From contig NZ_JBNJQR010000002.1 in the NCBI RefSeq assembly GCF_050113715.1, forward strand, positions 642,408-706,407: a stretch of 64,000 nt of DNA, given 5' to 3'. The position numbers and the translations under genes are program-made. Source of the stretch: Brevibacillus_H ginsengisoli (GTDB taxonomy: Bacteria > Bacillota > Bacilli > Brevibacillales > Brevibacillaceae). Shown piece after piece: positions 52,709-59,218 of this stretch. Within the stretch, counting starts at the first letter, position 1, and every line of letters begins with the position of its first letter. Below the pieces are notes generated by a model that was given only the letters and a program-made list of their open reading frames with translations, had not been told where the DNA came from and ran no database searches.

Positions 52709-52996
52709 CCCCGAACGTACATTCTCTATCCTTCTATTATCTTATTCTAATAGGATAAAAGCAACCAGGGATAAGAAAAGACTTCGTTTCTCTATGCTCT
52801 GTTTAAGCTCGTAGTAGCATATACTGTCCGCTCCGTTCACTACGGAAGGGAGTCGACAAGAAAATCACTTCGTTTCTCAGTCTGATGTAAAGAATGCCGA
52901 CTCTTTTCCTTCCTTCGTTCTCTGCACTTGGTTTTCGCTTAAAATGAGCTCGAGCGGACGAAGCCTTTTCTTGAGCGGGCTTACGCGAATGGAAGA
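52709..52996 (+). other. Gene-free stretch ending in a plus-strand terminator
   Basis: No open frame fits. CTTCGTTTCTC occurs at about 52789 and 52866, with a relaxed third copy near 52914. GAGTCG near 52851 can pair with CGACTC near 52899. The strong terminator at 52997-53040 has no plus-strand gene before it, since dinB points the other way. This suggests an undescribed plus-strand small RNA or a remnant. Confidence 0.35.
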
Positions 52997-53040
52997 ACTA
53001 TATCCGCTTTACCGTTGTAAAGCAGATATAGTTTTTTATA
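52997..53040 (+). terminator. Orphan terminator
   Basis: ACTATATCCGCTTTAC-CGTT-GTAAAGCAGATATAGT (one mismatch), then six T residues on the plus strand. Confidence 0.85.
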
Positions 53041-53041
53041 A

Positions 53042-53077
53042 GAAAAAAGCCCTCTCTACATCCGTAGAAAGGGCTTG
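53042..53077 (-). terminator. Terminator of the SRP RNA
   Basis: AAGCCCT and AGGGCTT arms, then TTTTTTCT on the minus strand, directly after the RNA. Confidence 0.85.
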
Positions 53078-53166
53078 AAGTTCTATGTAAGTGGGGCACA
53101 CAGGAAAGTCCGCTTATGGCTGCTTCCTTCCGGACCTGACCAGTTTCGCAGTTTCCCTGTTGCCTT
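53078..53166 (-). ncRNA. ffs: Signal recognition particle RNA, small form
   Basis: The minus strand carries the SRP core GGTCAGGTCCGGAAGGAAGC, with the GGAA apical loop and the asymmetric internal loop, enclosed by GGCAACAGGGAA and TTTCCTGTGTGCC. A promoter places the 5' end close to 53166. About 90 nucleotides, so there is no room for an Alu domain, unlike the roughly 270-base scRNA of Bacillus. The 3' end is limited by the terminator below 53078. Confidence 0.92.
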
Positions 53167-53172
53167 ATTTGT

Positions 53173-53201
53173 AGTATACACAATTTAGGCGTAAAAAACA
53201 A
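53173..53201 (-). promoter_or_regulatory. Promoter of the SRP RNA
   Basis: Minus strand: TTGTTT (53196-53201), 17-base spacer, TATACT (53173-53178). Predicted start is near 53166. Confidence 0.75.
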
Positions 53202-53230
53202 GAGTAAAATTATCCAGAGAGTTCGTCCCT

Positions 53231-53246
53231 TGTGATGTTTGTCACA
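53231..53246. promoter_or_regulatory. Fnr box in front of fnr
   Basis: TGTGATGTTTGTCACA, an exact match to TGTGA-N6-TCACA. It is 78 bases upstream of the fnr ATG, and a TATACC-like -10 lies 25 bases downstream (53272). Suggests autoregulation by Fnr. The same region lies about 30 bases upstream of the divergent SRP RNA promoter. Confidence 0.85.
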
Positions 53247-53323
53247 GCCTGTTACACTGAAGCTAGACAATTATACCATTTTATAAAATTGTTGCAACCG
53301 GAAACCGCTGCCGAGGTGATCGA

Positions 53324-54031
53324 ATGACAAATCATATAGGAACATTCACCGATGAAATCTCTCCGCAATTTATTGAAGAGATGAAATCAATCGGAACGAA
53401 ACGAAATATGCACGAATCTCAACTTCTCTTCCTGGATGGGGAACAGGCGGAGAATATTTTTTTCATCCATTCTGGAGCAGTCCAACTCATCAAAGCGACA
53501 GCCAATGGAAAAGAACTAACGCTTGGAGTATGTGGTGCAGGGGAATTGATTGGTGTCACTGGTCTATTTCATAATGACATCTTGTATGATGCAACGGCAA
53601 GCACCATCGCTCCAAGTGAGATCTCCATTATTCCCCGACTCCAGTTGGAAAAGCTACTGACGCAAAACGGAGACTTCTGCATTGAATTCATGCGTTGGAT
53701 GGCTACCGTACATCGACGGACACGCTCCAAATTCCGAGATCTGCTGCTGAACGGCAAGACAGGCGCACTTTATTCAACCCTGATTCGGATGTGTAACACG
53801 TATGGAAAAGAAACGCCAACAGGAATTCTAATTGATCTCCCGTTAACCAATCGAGAACTTGCCCAATATATCGGACTTACCCGTGAATCCGTCAATCGGA
53901 TGTTAGCTGATCTGAAGAAACTCGATGTAATCGAGTTGAAACCCAATGGTTGCATTGAAGTAAAAGATCTGCACTATTTGAAAGATGCGATTTTTTGTGA
54001 CGATTGCCCACCGGATATCTGCAGAATTTAA
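53324..54031 (+). CDS. fnr: Anaerobic regulator Fnr (Bacillus type)
   Basis: A 235 aa Crp/Fnr protein. The sensor domain has LLFLDGEQAENIFFIHSGAVQLI and LGVCGAGELIGVTGLF; the HTH reads LTNRELAQYIGLTRESVNRML. The C-terminal cysteines C225, C228 and C233 (FCDDCPPDIC) repeat the C-x2-C-x4-C spacing of B. subtilis Fnr, whose [4Fe-4S] cluster is bound there, with an Asp as fourth ligand. E. coli-like N-terminal cysteines are missing. It should sense oxygen and switch on anaerobic genes. Own promoter carries a perfect Fnr box. Confidence 0.93.
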   Translation: MTNHIGTFTDEISPQFIEEMKSIGTKRNMHESQLLFLDGEQAENIFFIHSGAVQLIKATANGKELTLGVCGAGELIGVTGLFHNDILYDATASTIAPSEISIIPRLQLEKLLTQNGDFCIEFMRWMATVHRRTRSKFRDLLLNGKTGALYSTLIRMCNTYGKETPTGILIDLPLTNRELAQYIGLTRESVNRMLADLKKLDVIELKPNGCIEVKDLHYLKDAIFCDDCPPDICRI

Positions 54032-54038
54032 GAGTCAT

Positions 54039-54073
54039 CCAAAAGCCTAGAGAATCGGTTTCTAGGCTTTTGG
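54039..54073. terminator. Bidirectional terminator between fnr and the thioredoxin-like gene
   Basis: CCAAAAGCCTAGA-loop-TCTAGGCTTTTGG, a perfect 13-bp stem. It overlaps the 3' end of the minus-strand gene. Confidence 0.85.
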
Positions 54074-54637
54074 TATAGATTGGAACAGTTCTTTTAATTC
54101 CTGGACAATCACTTGCTGATACTGTGTACCTTCACCGTATTGGTTGATCATTTCTTGATAGGCAACTTTCAAGTTATCTTGATAATCGGCGGCATCGCGA
54201 TCGGGATTATTTTGTTTAAATCGGATCATCACCTGTTGAACATGCGCAGGACGAGGGCCCCATTTCCCTAAAAAGTTACCCTCTTGGTCGGTGATAATCA
54301 TGATCGGAATCGCTCGTCCCCCCATCGTTAGAAATTGTTCCATCAAATCGAGATGTTCTTCCATAACCATGATTTCAGTAGGTAGATTCATCGCCTCTGT
54401 AACGCCAAGTAACACGGGTACATTGCGGACAACATCGCCACACCATTCAGCAGCTAGAATCAGACAACGCCAATTTGTCTCTTCCCCTATGGATTGAAAA
54501 AACTGACGGTCATCTGCCTGTTCAAATTGAAATTGTTGATACCAATTGACAAAGGATTCCTGATTCTTACTCATCCCGTCCATAAATTGTTGTCCAGTGA
54601 TTCCTTTGCCCAACTTGTCGGCGAGAAGTTGTTTCAT
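54062..54637 (-). CDS. Thioredoxin-like protein with WCGD motif (Thioredoxin_9 type)
   Basis: A 191 aa paralogue of the protein at 38566. Active site AAEWCGDVVRNVPVLL: one cysteine only, aspartate in the position of the second. Other shared blocks: GKGITGQQFMDGM, VMEEHLDLMEQFL, GGRAIPIMIITD, KWGPRPAHVQQVMIRFKQNNPD and VIVQELKELF. Role unknown. Its ATG overlaps the stop of the small yycC-like gene by 4 bases (ATGA), so the two are translationally coupled. Confidence 0.86.
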   Translation of the reverse strand: MKQLLADKLGKGITGQQFMDGMSKNQESFVNWYQQFQFEQADDRQFFQSIGEETNWRCLILAAEWCGDVVRNVPVLLGVTEAMNLPTEIMVMEEHLDLMEQFLTMGGRAIPIMIITDQEGNFLGKWGPRPAHVQQVMIRFKQNNPDRDAADYQDNLKVAYQEMINQYGEGTQYQQVIVQELKELFQSIPKA

Positions 54638-54789
54638 TCTTTCTCCTCCTTTTTTTCCTCTTGATTGACGGCTTCCATCATTTTTTTCATCAGAATGTGC
54701 TGCGGCATATGCATAATCTGTTCAATTGGAACATTTAGCTTCTCAGATAGCATTTTGGCTGTTTCAAGTGAAATTGGATTCGGTCTCAT
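54634..54789 (-). CDS. yycC: Small YycC-like protein
   Basis: A 51 aa protein: MRPNPISLETAKMLSEKL, NVPIEQIMHMPQHILMKKMM and an acidic/basic tail (EEKKEEKE). It matches the YycC family (B. subtilis YycC starts similarly and has the same MHMPQHIL motif). Function unknown. The ATG follows GAGGAGGAAAACAACG, a strong site. It overlaps the thioredoxin-like gene by ATGA. Confidence 0.85.
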   Translation of the reverse strand: MRPNPISLETAKMLSEKLNVPIEQIMHMPQHILMKKMMEAVNQEEKKEEKE

Positions 54790-54815
54790 CGTTGTTTTCC
54801 TCCTCTACTAGTAGT

Positions 54816-56516
54816 TTATGAATAATCCGCCAGATATACCCCCATCGCTTCTGCCGAGATTGGCTTCGAAAACAAATAGCCTTGCATCTTGGTGCATCCC
54901 AGCTCTCGCAATAGGTTCATCTGTTCTTCGGTCTCTACACCTTCAGCGATTATCTGCCTTTTCAAACTGCGAGCCATAACGATAATCGCTTTGACAATTG
55001 TCGCGTCCTCGTGGTTAGCCACGATGTCTTTGATAAACGATCGGTCAATTTTTAAAGAGTCAATCGGAAATTTTTTCAGATAACTAAGCGAAGAATAGCC
55101 TGTCCCAAAATCATCAATCGACACCTTGATTCCCATTTCTTTTAGATCTTGCAGCTTATTTATCGCTGCATCCACCTGTTGCATGGCCATACTTTCCGTT
55201 ATCTCCAGGGTAAGATATTTCGAGTCGAGTCCCGTTTCTTGCAGGATGCCGGCAATTCGTTGAACGACATTCTGCTGTTGAAAATGAAATGGTGATAAAT
55301 TGACCGCAATTGGAATGTGGGACAACCCTTGTTCTTGCCAGCGTTTATTTTGCGTACAAGCTGTCTTTAGCACCCATTCGCCAATCGGGACGATGAGTCC
55401 AGTCTCCTCGGCAATTGGAATAAAATCACCAGGCATAATCATTCCCAGCGTTGGCTGAGCCCAGCGTATGAGCACCTCCATGCAGGTGATCTCTCCCGTC
55501 AGCGTATGATAAACCGGTTGATAATGAAGCTCAAACTCATCCTGTTTGATGGCCTTCCGCAGTAAATGTTCTAATTTCAAGCGCGGGAATAGTTTAAGCT
55601 CTTGCTTACTCTCATAAAAATAATAATTGTTTTTCCCATTCGCTTTGGCCGCGTACATGGCCTGATCGGCATTTTTCATTAAGGAATCCGCATTTGTGCT
55701 GTCATCTTCCAACACCGCGATCCCTATGCTTGACGTTACGAAGAATTCATACGAGTTAATATTTACCGGACTTTCGATGACTTGAAGGATTTGTTGTGCC
55801 ATATTGCTTAGATCCTCCAGTGATTGAAAGTCTTTTACCAGTACAACAAATTCATCTCCGCCAAGCCGGGCAACCAGATGATCAGACAGCAGTTCGTTTA
55901 ATCGGTTGCCTACCATTTGCAACAATTGATCCCCTTTATTGTGACCCAGGGTGTCATTTACGATTTTAAATCGATCCAAATCCAGGAACAAGATCGCAAG
56001 CGGCTTTCCTAGACGTTTCGCATCCTCAATCGATTGTGTCATCTCTTCCTGAAACCGCCTTCGATTCGGAAGCCCGGTTAAATCGTCATGATAGGCCAAA
56101 AAAGTCAACCGTTCCTCATAACGCTTTTGCTCTGTAATATCTCTCGTAATGGAAATCACATGGGTGCAGACGCCTTGTTCATTAAAAATTGGCGTAAGAA
56201 CCGATTCGCCCGATAAGCTCCCATCAGGTAGTTCAACATAATCTTCATAAAAAATGGGCTCTTTCGCAAGGACAGCCTGTCTATATTTGTTCGTCAAAAA
56301 TTCAGCCATTTCTGTTTCGTAAACATCTTCAATTAATTTGCCATACGCGTTCTCCGTCAGCCCAGAAAAGTCTAGACCTGCCTGATTAACCAAACAATAG
56401 CGAAAACGGGAACCCTCTTCTACGGTCATAAGAAAGACGATATCGGAAATCCCCTCACAAAATGTGAAAAGATCTCTAGCGCTGATTCCATAAAAGTTTT
56501 GTGGTTTCTTATTCAT
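54816..56516 (-). CDS. PAS-GGDEF-EAL c-di-GMP signalling protein
   Basis: A 566 aa cytoplasmic protein. One PAS domain (about 10-130: ISDIVFLMTVEEGSRFRYCLV then SVLTPIFNEQGVCTHVISITRDIT), a GGDEF domain (VARLGGDEFVVLV, near 220), and an EAL domain (TCMEVLIRW in place of EAL, with LTLEITESMAM, SIDDFGTGYSSLSY, KIDRSF, AEGVET). Both active sites look intact; the E-V-L variant keeps the metal-binding Glu. No membrane segment. It shares a PAS-GGDEF-EAL layout with the protein at 15476 but is not closely similar in the sensory part. Confidence 0.92.
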   Translation of the reverse strand: MNKKPQNFYGISARDLFTFCEGISDIVFLMTVEEGSRFRYCLVNQAGLDFSGLTENAYGKLIEDVYETEMAEFLTNKYRQAVLAKEPIFYEDYVELPDGSLSGESVLTPIFNEQGVCTHVISITRDITEQKRYEERLTFLAYHDDLTGLPNRRRFQEEMTQSIEDAKRLGKPLAILFLDLDRFKIVNDTLGHNKGDQLLQMVGNRLNELLSDHLVARLGGDEFVVLVKDFQSLEDLSNMAQQILQVIESPVNINSYEFFVTSSIGIAVLEDDSTNADSLMKNADQAMYAAKANGKNNYYFYESKQELKLFPRLKLEHLLRKAIKQDEFELHYQPVYHTLTGEITCMEVLIRWAQPTLGMIMPGDFIPIAEETGLIVPIGEWVLKTACTQNKRWQEQGLSHIPIAVNLSPFHFQQQNVVQRIAGILQETGLDSKYLTLEITESMAMQQVDAAINKLQDLKEMGIKVSIDDFGTGYSSLSYLKKFPIDSLKIDRSFIKDIVANHEDATIVKAIIVMARSLKRQIIAEGVETEEQMNLLRELGCTKMQGYLFSKPISAEAMGVYLADYS

Positions 56517-56585
56517 TGCTGGAGGTCCCCTTTTTCATCCGTTCCTTACTAAAGGTAACTTGTAAGCCTAAGAAAGTCTAGTTTA

Positions 56586-56622
56586 GAAATAGGAAAGCAC
56601 AGATATCATCTATCTGCGCTTT
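56586..56622 (-). terminator. Terminator of the small cysteine protein gene
   Basis: AAGCACAGATA and TATCTGCGCTT arms (one mismatch); the minus strand continues TCCTATTT. Confidence 0.7.
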
Positions 56623-56624
56623 TC

Positions 56625-56834
56625 TTATTTGCCTATTTTATTACCCGTTTTCCCCAATGTTAAAACACACGGTACCCCATATCCAATTGCTCCTGGTTCA
56701 GACATTTTCTCCAAGTAACGGAGGCCTCTCTGACATTGACGACAGCGATCACATACATCTGATGTGACAAGTTTCATTTGTGGCTGTTGCCGTTCAGGAA
56801 CTGCTTTTTGCTTCTTCTTCACCTTTTTTGCCAC
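56625..56834 (-). CDS. Small basic protein with a CxxCxxC motif
   Basis: A 69 aa protein not recognised. N-terminal basic stretch (MAKKVKKKQKAVPERQQ) and a C-terminal DVCDRCRQCQRGLRYLEK with three cysteines in C-x2-C-x2-C spacing plus one further Cys (VPCVLTLGKTG). Possible metal or RNA binding. The terminator immediately behind it supports a real gene. Confidence 0.6.
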   Translation of the reverse strand: MAKKVKKKQKAVPERQQPQMKLVTSDVCDRCRQCQRGLRYLEKMSEPGAIGYGVPCVLTLGKTGNKIGK

Positions 56835-56908
56835 GCTGCACTCCCCCTTGCGTCCTTATTGACACCATATCTTATGAAGGAGGAGGCGAATGTTCTATAG
56901 GTGTTTGT

Positions 56909-57367
56909 CTAAAAACCGAAGATTGCTCTAAACAAACTGGTCTTCTCTACAGCAGGATAATAGACGTAAAGCAGTAAATATACGGTAACTCCTGTAACGG
57001 CAACGGCAAACCATGTTACGGCTGTCACAGGACCCACTTTTTTATGTTTGGCGAGATTGCCTGTAGTTGCCAGTCGCAAGGTCCAAATTCCGAGCACTCC
57101 ACCCACCGTCGCCAGTACAATGTGGAAAATCAAGAAGATGTGATAATAAATTTTCAAGTTAGCTGGTCCGCCAAATTGGGAACTTCCAATGAAGACGATA
57201 CGGGACAGATAGATGACAAAAAATACAGCGGCGAAAACACTCGCCGTTTTCATCACTTTGGCGTGGGCCTCGCGTTTGCCTTGTTTGATTAGCATCCAGC
57301 CGTAAGCAATCAAAAGAGCGCTGATTACGATGCAAGATGTACTAATTGTAGGCAAAAGATTAAGCAT
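56909..57367 (-). CDS. ctaM: DUF420 membrane protein, CtaM/YozB-like oxidase factor
   Basis: A 152 aa four-helix membrane protein of the DUF420 family (S. aureus CtaM, B. subtilis YozB), needed for maturation of haem-copper oxidase. Seen: LLPTISTSCIVISALLIAYGW, YYHIFLIFHIVLATVGGVLGIWTL (with histidines) and TAVTWFAVAVTGVTVYLLLYVYYP. The ATG at 57367 lies 1 base downstream of the ctaG stop codon, with AAAGGA close upstream. It matches its role in oxidase assembly. Confidence 0.85.
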   Translation of the reverse strand: MLNLLPTISTSCIVISALLIAYGWMLIKQGKREAHAKVMKTASVFAAVFFVIYLSRIVFIGSSQFGGPANLKIYYHIFLIFHIVLATVGGVLGIWTLRLATTGNLAKHKKVGPVTAVTWFAVAVTGVTVYLLLYVYYPAVEKTSLFRAIFGF

Positions 57368-57368
57368 A

Positions 57369-58208
57369 TTACCAATTCCTTTCATTCGTCAGTTGATCGA
57401 TCTCCCTGGGGTTTTCTTCACGATACCACCGAAAAAAGATCAATCCGATCACAGTTGCGTAGACTATTTCTTGAATCAACTTCATTAAAACTCCACCCAG
57501 CTGCTGGTCTTCCAATGGGCTGAGCAGTGTGATAAACGGCAAGGTCGTCTGGTACGAGCTATATAATAGTGTGTCCGCAAAAATAATTAACGCACAGGCT
57601 GGTGTCAATAAAACTCCGTTGGCAAACATATATCCTACCTTTTTCAGATGGGACAACGATTTTCCATTGCGCAAGGGACAGAGAACCGGCCACCACATAC
57701 AAAATGCCGTTCCCTGCAAAAGGATATGATACAGTACTTGTCCAACCGGATGAGCATGAAGCGTATCGAACACCAAGGGGACGTGATACAGCGAAAACAG
57801 CATATTAAAAAGCACAACCGATAGCAAAGGCTTAGTAAACAAGCCAAGTACTGGACTGATGAGACGATGCCCAAAAAGCGAACGAATCCATAATGTTGGG
57901 GTACCGAGAAGGATAAATGGAGCCGCCACAAAAAAAGTAAGAGCCTGTTGAATCATATGTAAACTGAACGAGTAACCATGTCCATAATAAGCTAATGGCG
58001 TCCCAAGGGCAATATAAAACAGCAAAAGGCCAAGCAGAAAGTAAACTTGTCCTCTTAAAAACTGGGGATTGAAGTGGATTCTTTTCGTTTTGAAAGCAGA
58101 AGATTTCATCAGATACCAGAAGCCAATTCCAATCAGTACCAGGAGAATATCCGGTCTCCATAACTCCATTATACTCAGTTCAGTAGGGTTTTGCAGATGA
58201 TGATGCAT
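57369..58208 (-). CDS. ctaG: Cytochrome c oxidase assembly factor CtaG
   Basis: A 279 aa membrane protein with about seven helices. CtaG supports copper insertion in caa3 oxidase of Bacillus. Seen: LSIMELWRPDILLVLIGIG, HGYSFSLHMIQQALTFFVAAPFILLG, SLYHVPLVFDTLHAHPVGQ and CMWWPVLCPL, the family signature. His residues lie near the membrane edges. ATG follows GGAGGGACAAGC. It lies beyond a terminator hairpin after ctaF, so its transcription may depend on read-through or its own promoter. Confidence 0.92.
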   Translation of the reverse strand: MHHHLQNPTELSIMELWRPDILLVLIGIGFWYLMKSSAFKTKRIHFNPQFLRGQVYFLLGLLLFYIALGTPLAYYGHGYSFSLHMIQQALTFFVAAPFILLGTPTLWIRSLFGHRLISPVLGLFTKPLLSVVLFNMLFSLYHVPLVFDTLHAHPVGQVLYHILLQGTAFCMWWPVLCPLRNGKSLSHLKKVGYMFANGVLLTPACALIIFADTLLYSSYQTTLPFITLLSPLEDQQLGGVLMKLIQEIVYATVIGLIFFRWYREENPREIDQLTNERNW

Positions 58209-58243
58209 GCTTGTCCCTCCTTCATTATCTCAAGCCTCAAGGG

Positions 58244-58280
58244 AAAAATAAGAGGAGGACAAAATTTTCATCCTCCTCTT
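58244..58280 (-). terminator. Terminator hairpin after ctaF
   Basis: AAGAGGAGGA-loop-TCCTCCTCTT, then ATTTTTCC on the minus strand. Separates ctaCDEF from ctaG-ctaM. Confidence 0.85.
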
Positions 58281-58285
58281 AAGAC

Positions 58286-58594
58286 TTACCACCACACCCA
58301 GTACAAAGCCATTACAATCGCTGTTAGTGTGACGAATGCCCCTGTCGCGATGCCTATCATTGGTCCTCGATGTCCTTTTTGATTCAGATGCATCCAATAA
58401 AAGAGTTGAAACAGCACTTGGATGATCGCCAACCCGACCATAAACGGCACAGCAAATTTCTTATCCGTAAACAGTACAGCGAAAAATGCCAAAGCGGTTA
58501 ACACCAGCGAAAGAATAAACGTAACAATGTGATGACTCACACCTTCATTGTGTTTATAACGCGGTTTGGCCGGTTGCTGTTGTTCAGCGCTCAT
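58286..58594 (-). CDS. ctaF: Cytochrome caa3 oxidase subunit IV
   Basis: A 102 aa small subunit with three helices: HHIVTFILSLVLTALAFFAVL, FMVGLAIIQVLFQLFYWMHLN and GIATGAFVTLTAIVMALYW. The middle segment with QVLFQLFYWMH is the signature of caa3 and cytochrome bo subunit IV. ATG follows GGAAAGGTGGG. Two bases after ctaE. Length normal. Confidence 0.92.
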   Translation of the reverse strand: MSAEQQQPAKPRYKHNEGVSHHIVTFILSLVLTALAFFAVLFTDKKFAVPFMVGLAIIQVLFQLFYWMHLNQKGHRGPMIGIATGAFVTLTAIVMALYWVWW

Positions 58595-58597
58595 CGG

Positions 58598-59218
58598 TTA
58601 TCCCACCTTTCCCATCAGATAGACCACGGTGAAGATGAATACCCAAACGACGTCGATAAAGTGCCAATATAGACTCGCCACGTATAGCTTTGGTGCCGTC
58701 ACGAGTGTAAGTCCTTTTCTTAAGACCTGCATTTGCAACGTAAAAATCCAGGTAACCCCAAACAATACGTGCCCTCCATGGAAACCAACCAGCGTATAGA
58801 AGGCAGACCCAAACGCACTGGACGAGATTTTATGACCCTCGTGAACATAATTGGTGAATTCGTAAATTTCCAAACCGAGAAACGCGAGGCCAAGCAATAC
58901 CGTAATGGTTAACCAGGTTTGCATCATCCCTCGATTATTTCGATGCATGCCGTAAATCGCCAGTACACTTGTTAAGCTGCTGGTCAACAGGATAAACGTT
59001 GACACGGCCACCACAGGAAGTTCAAACAACTCCGAAGCCGTAGGGCCGCCTGCTACCTGATTTCGAAGTGCGAGAAAAGTGGCAAACAAGCTTCCAAATA
59101 GAACCGTTTCCCCACCGAGGAACAACCAGAAACCAAGGATTTTATTTCTACCTTCCAATGTCGCCTTTTCTGGTTCATCCGGAAGGTTGGTCGAGGCTAA
59201 TGTATGGTTTGCTGCCAT
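58598..59218 (-). CDS. ctaE: Cytochrome caa3 oxidase subunit III
   Basis: A 206 aa subunit with five or more helices. Typical pieces: FLGGETVLFGSLFATFLALR, GLAFLGLEIYEF, TLVGFHGGHVLFGVTWI and SLYWHFIDVVWVFIFTVVYL. Required for assembly and stability. Its ATG shares one base with the ctaD stop codon (TAATG), so translation is coupled. Confidence 0.94.
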   Translation of the reverse strand: MAANHTLASTNLPDEPEKATLEGRNKILGFWLFLGGETVLFGSLFATFLALRNQVAGGPTASELFELPVVAVSTFILLTSSLTSVLAIYGMHRNNRGMMQTWLTITVLLGLAFLGLEIYEFTNYVHEGHKISSSAFGSAFYTLVGFHGGHVLFGVTWIFTLQMQVLRKGLTLVTAPKLYVASLYWHFIDVVWVFIFTVVYLMGKVG

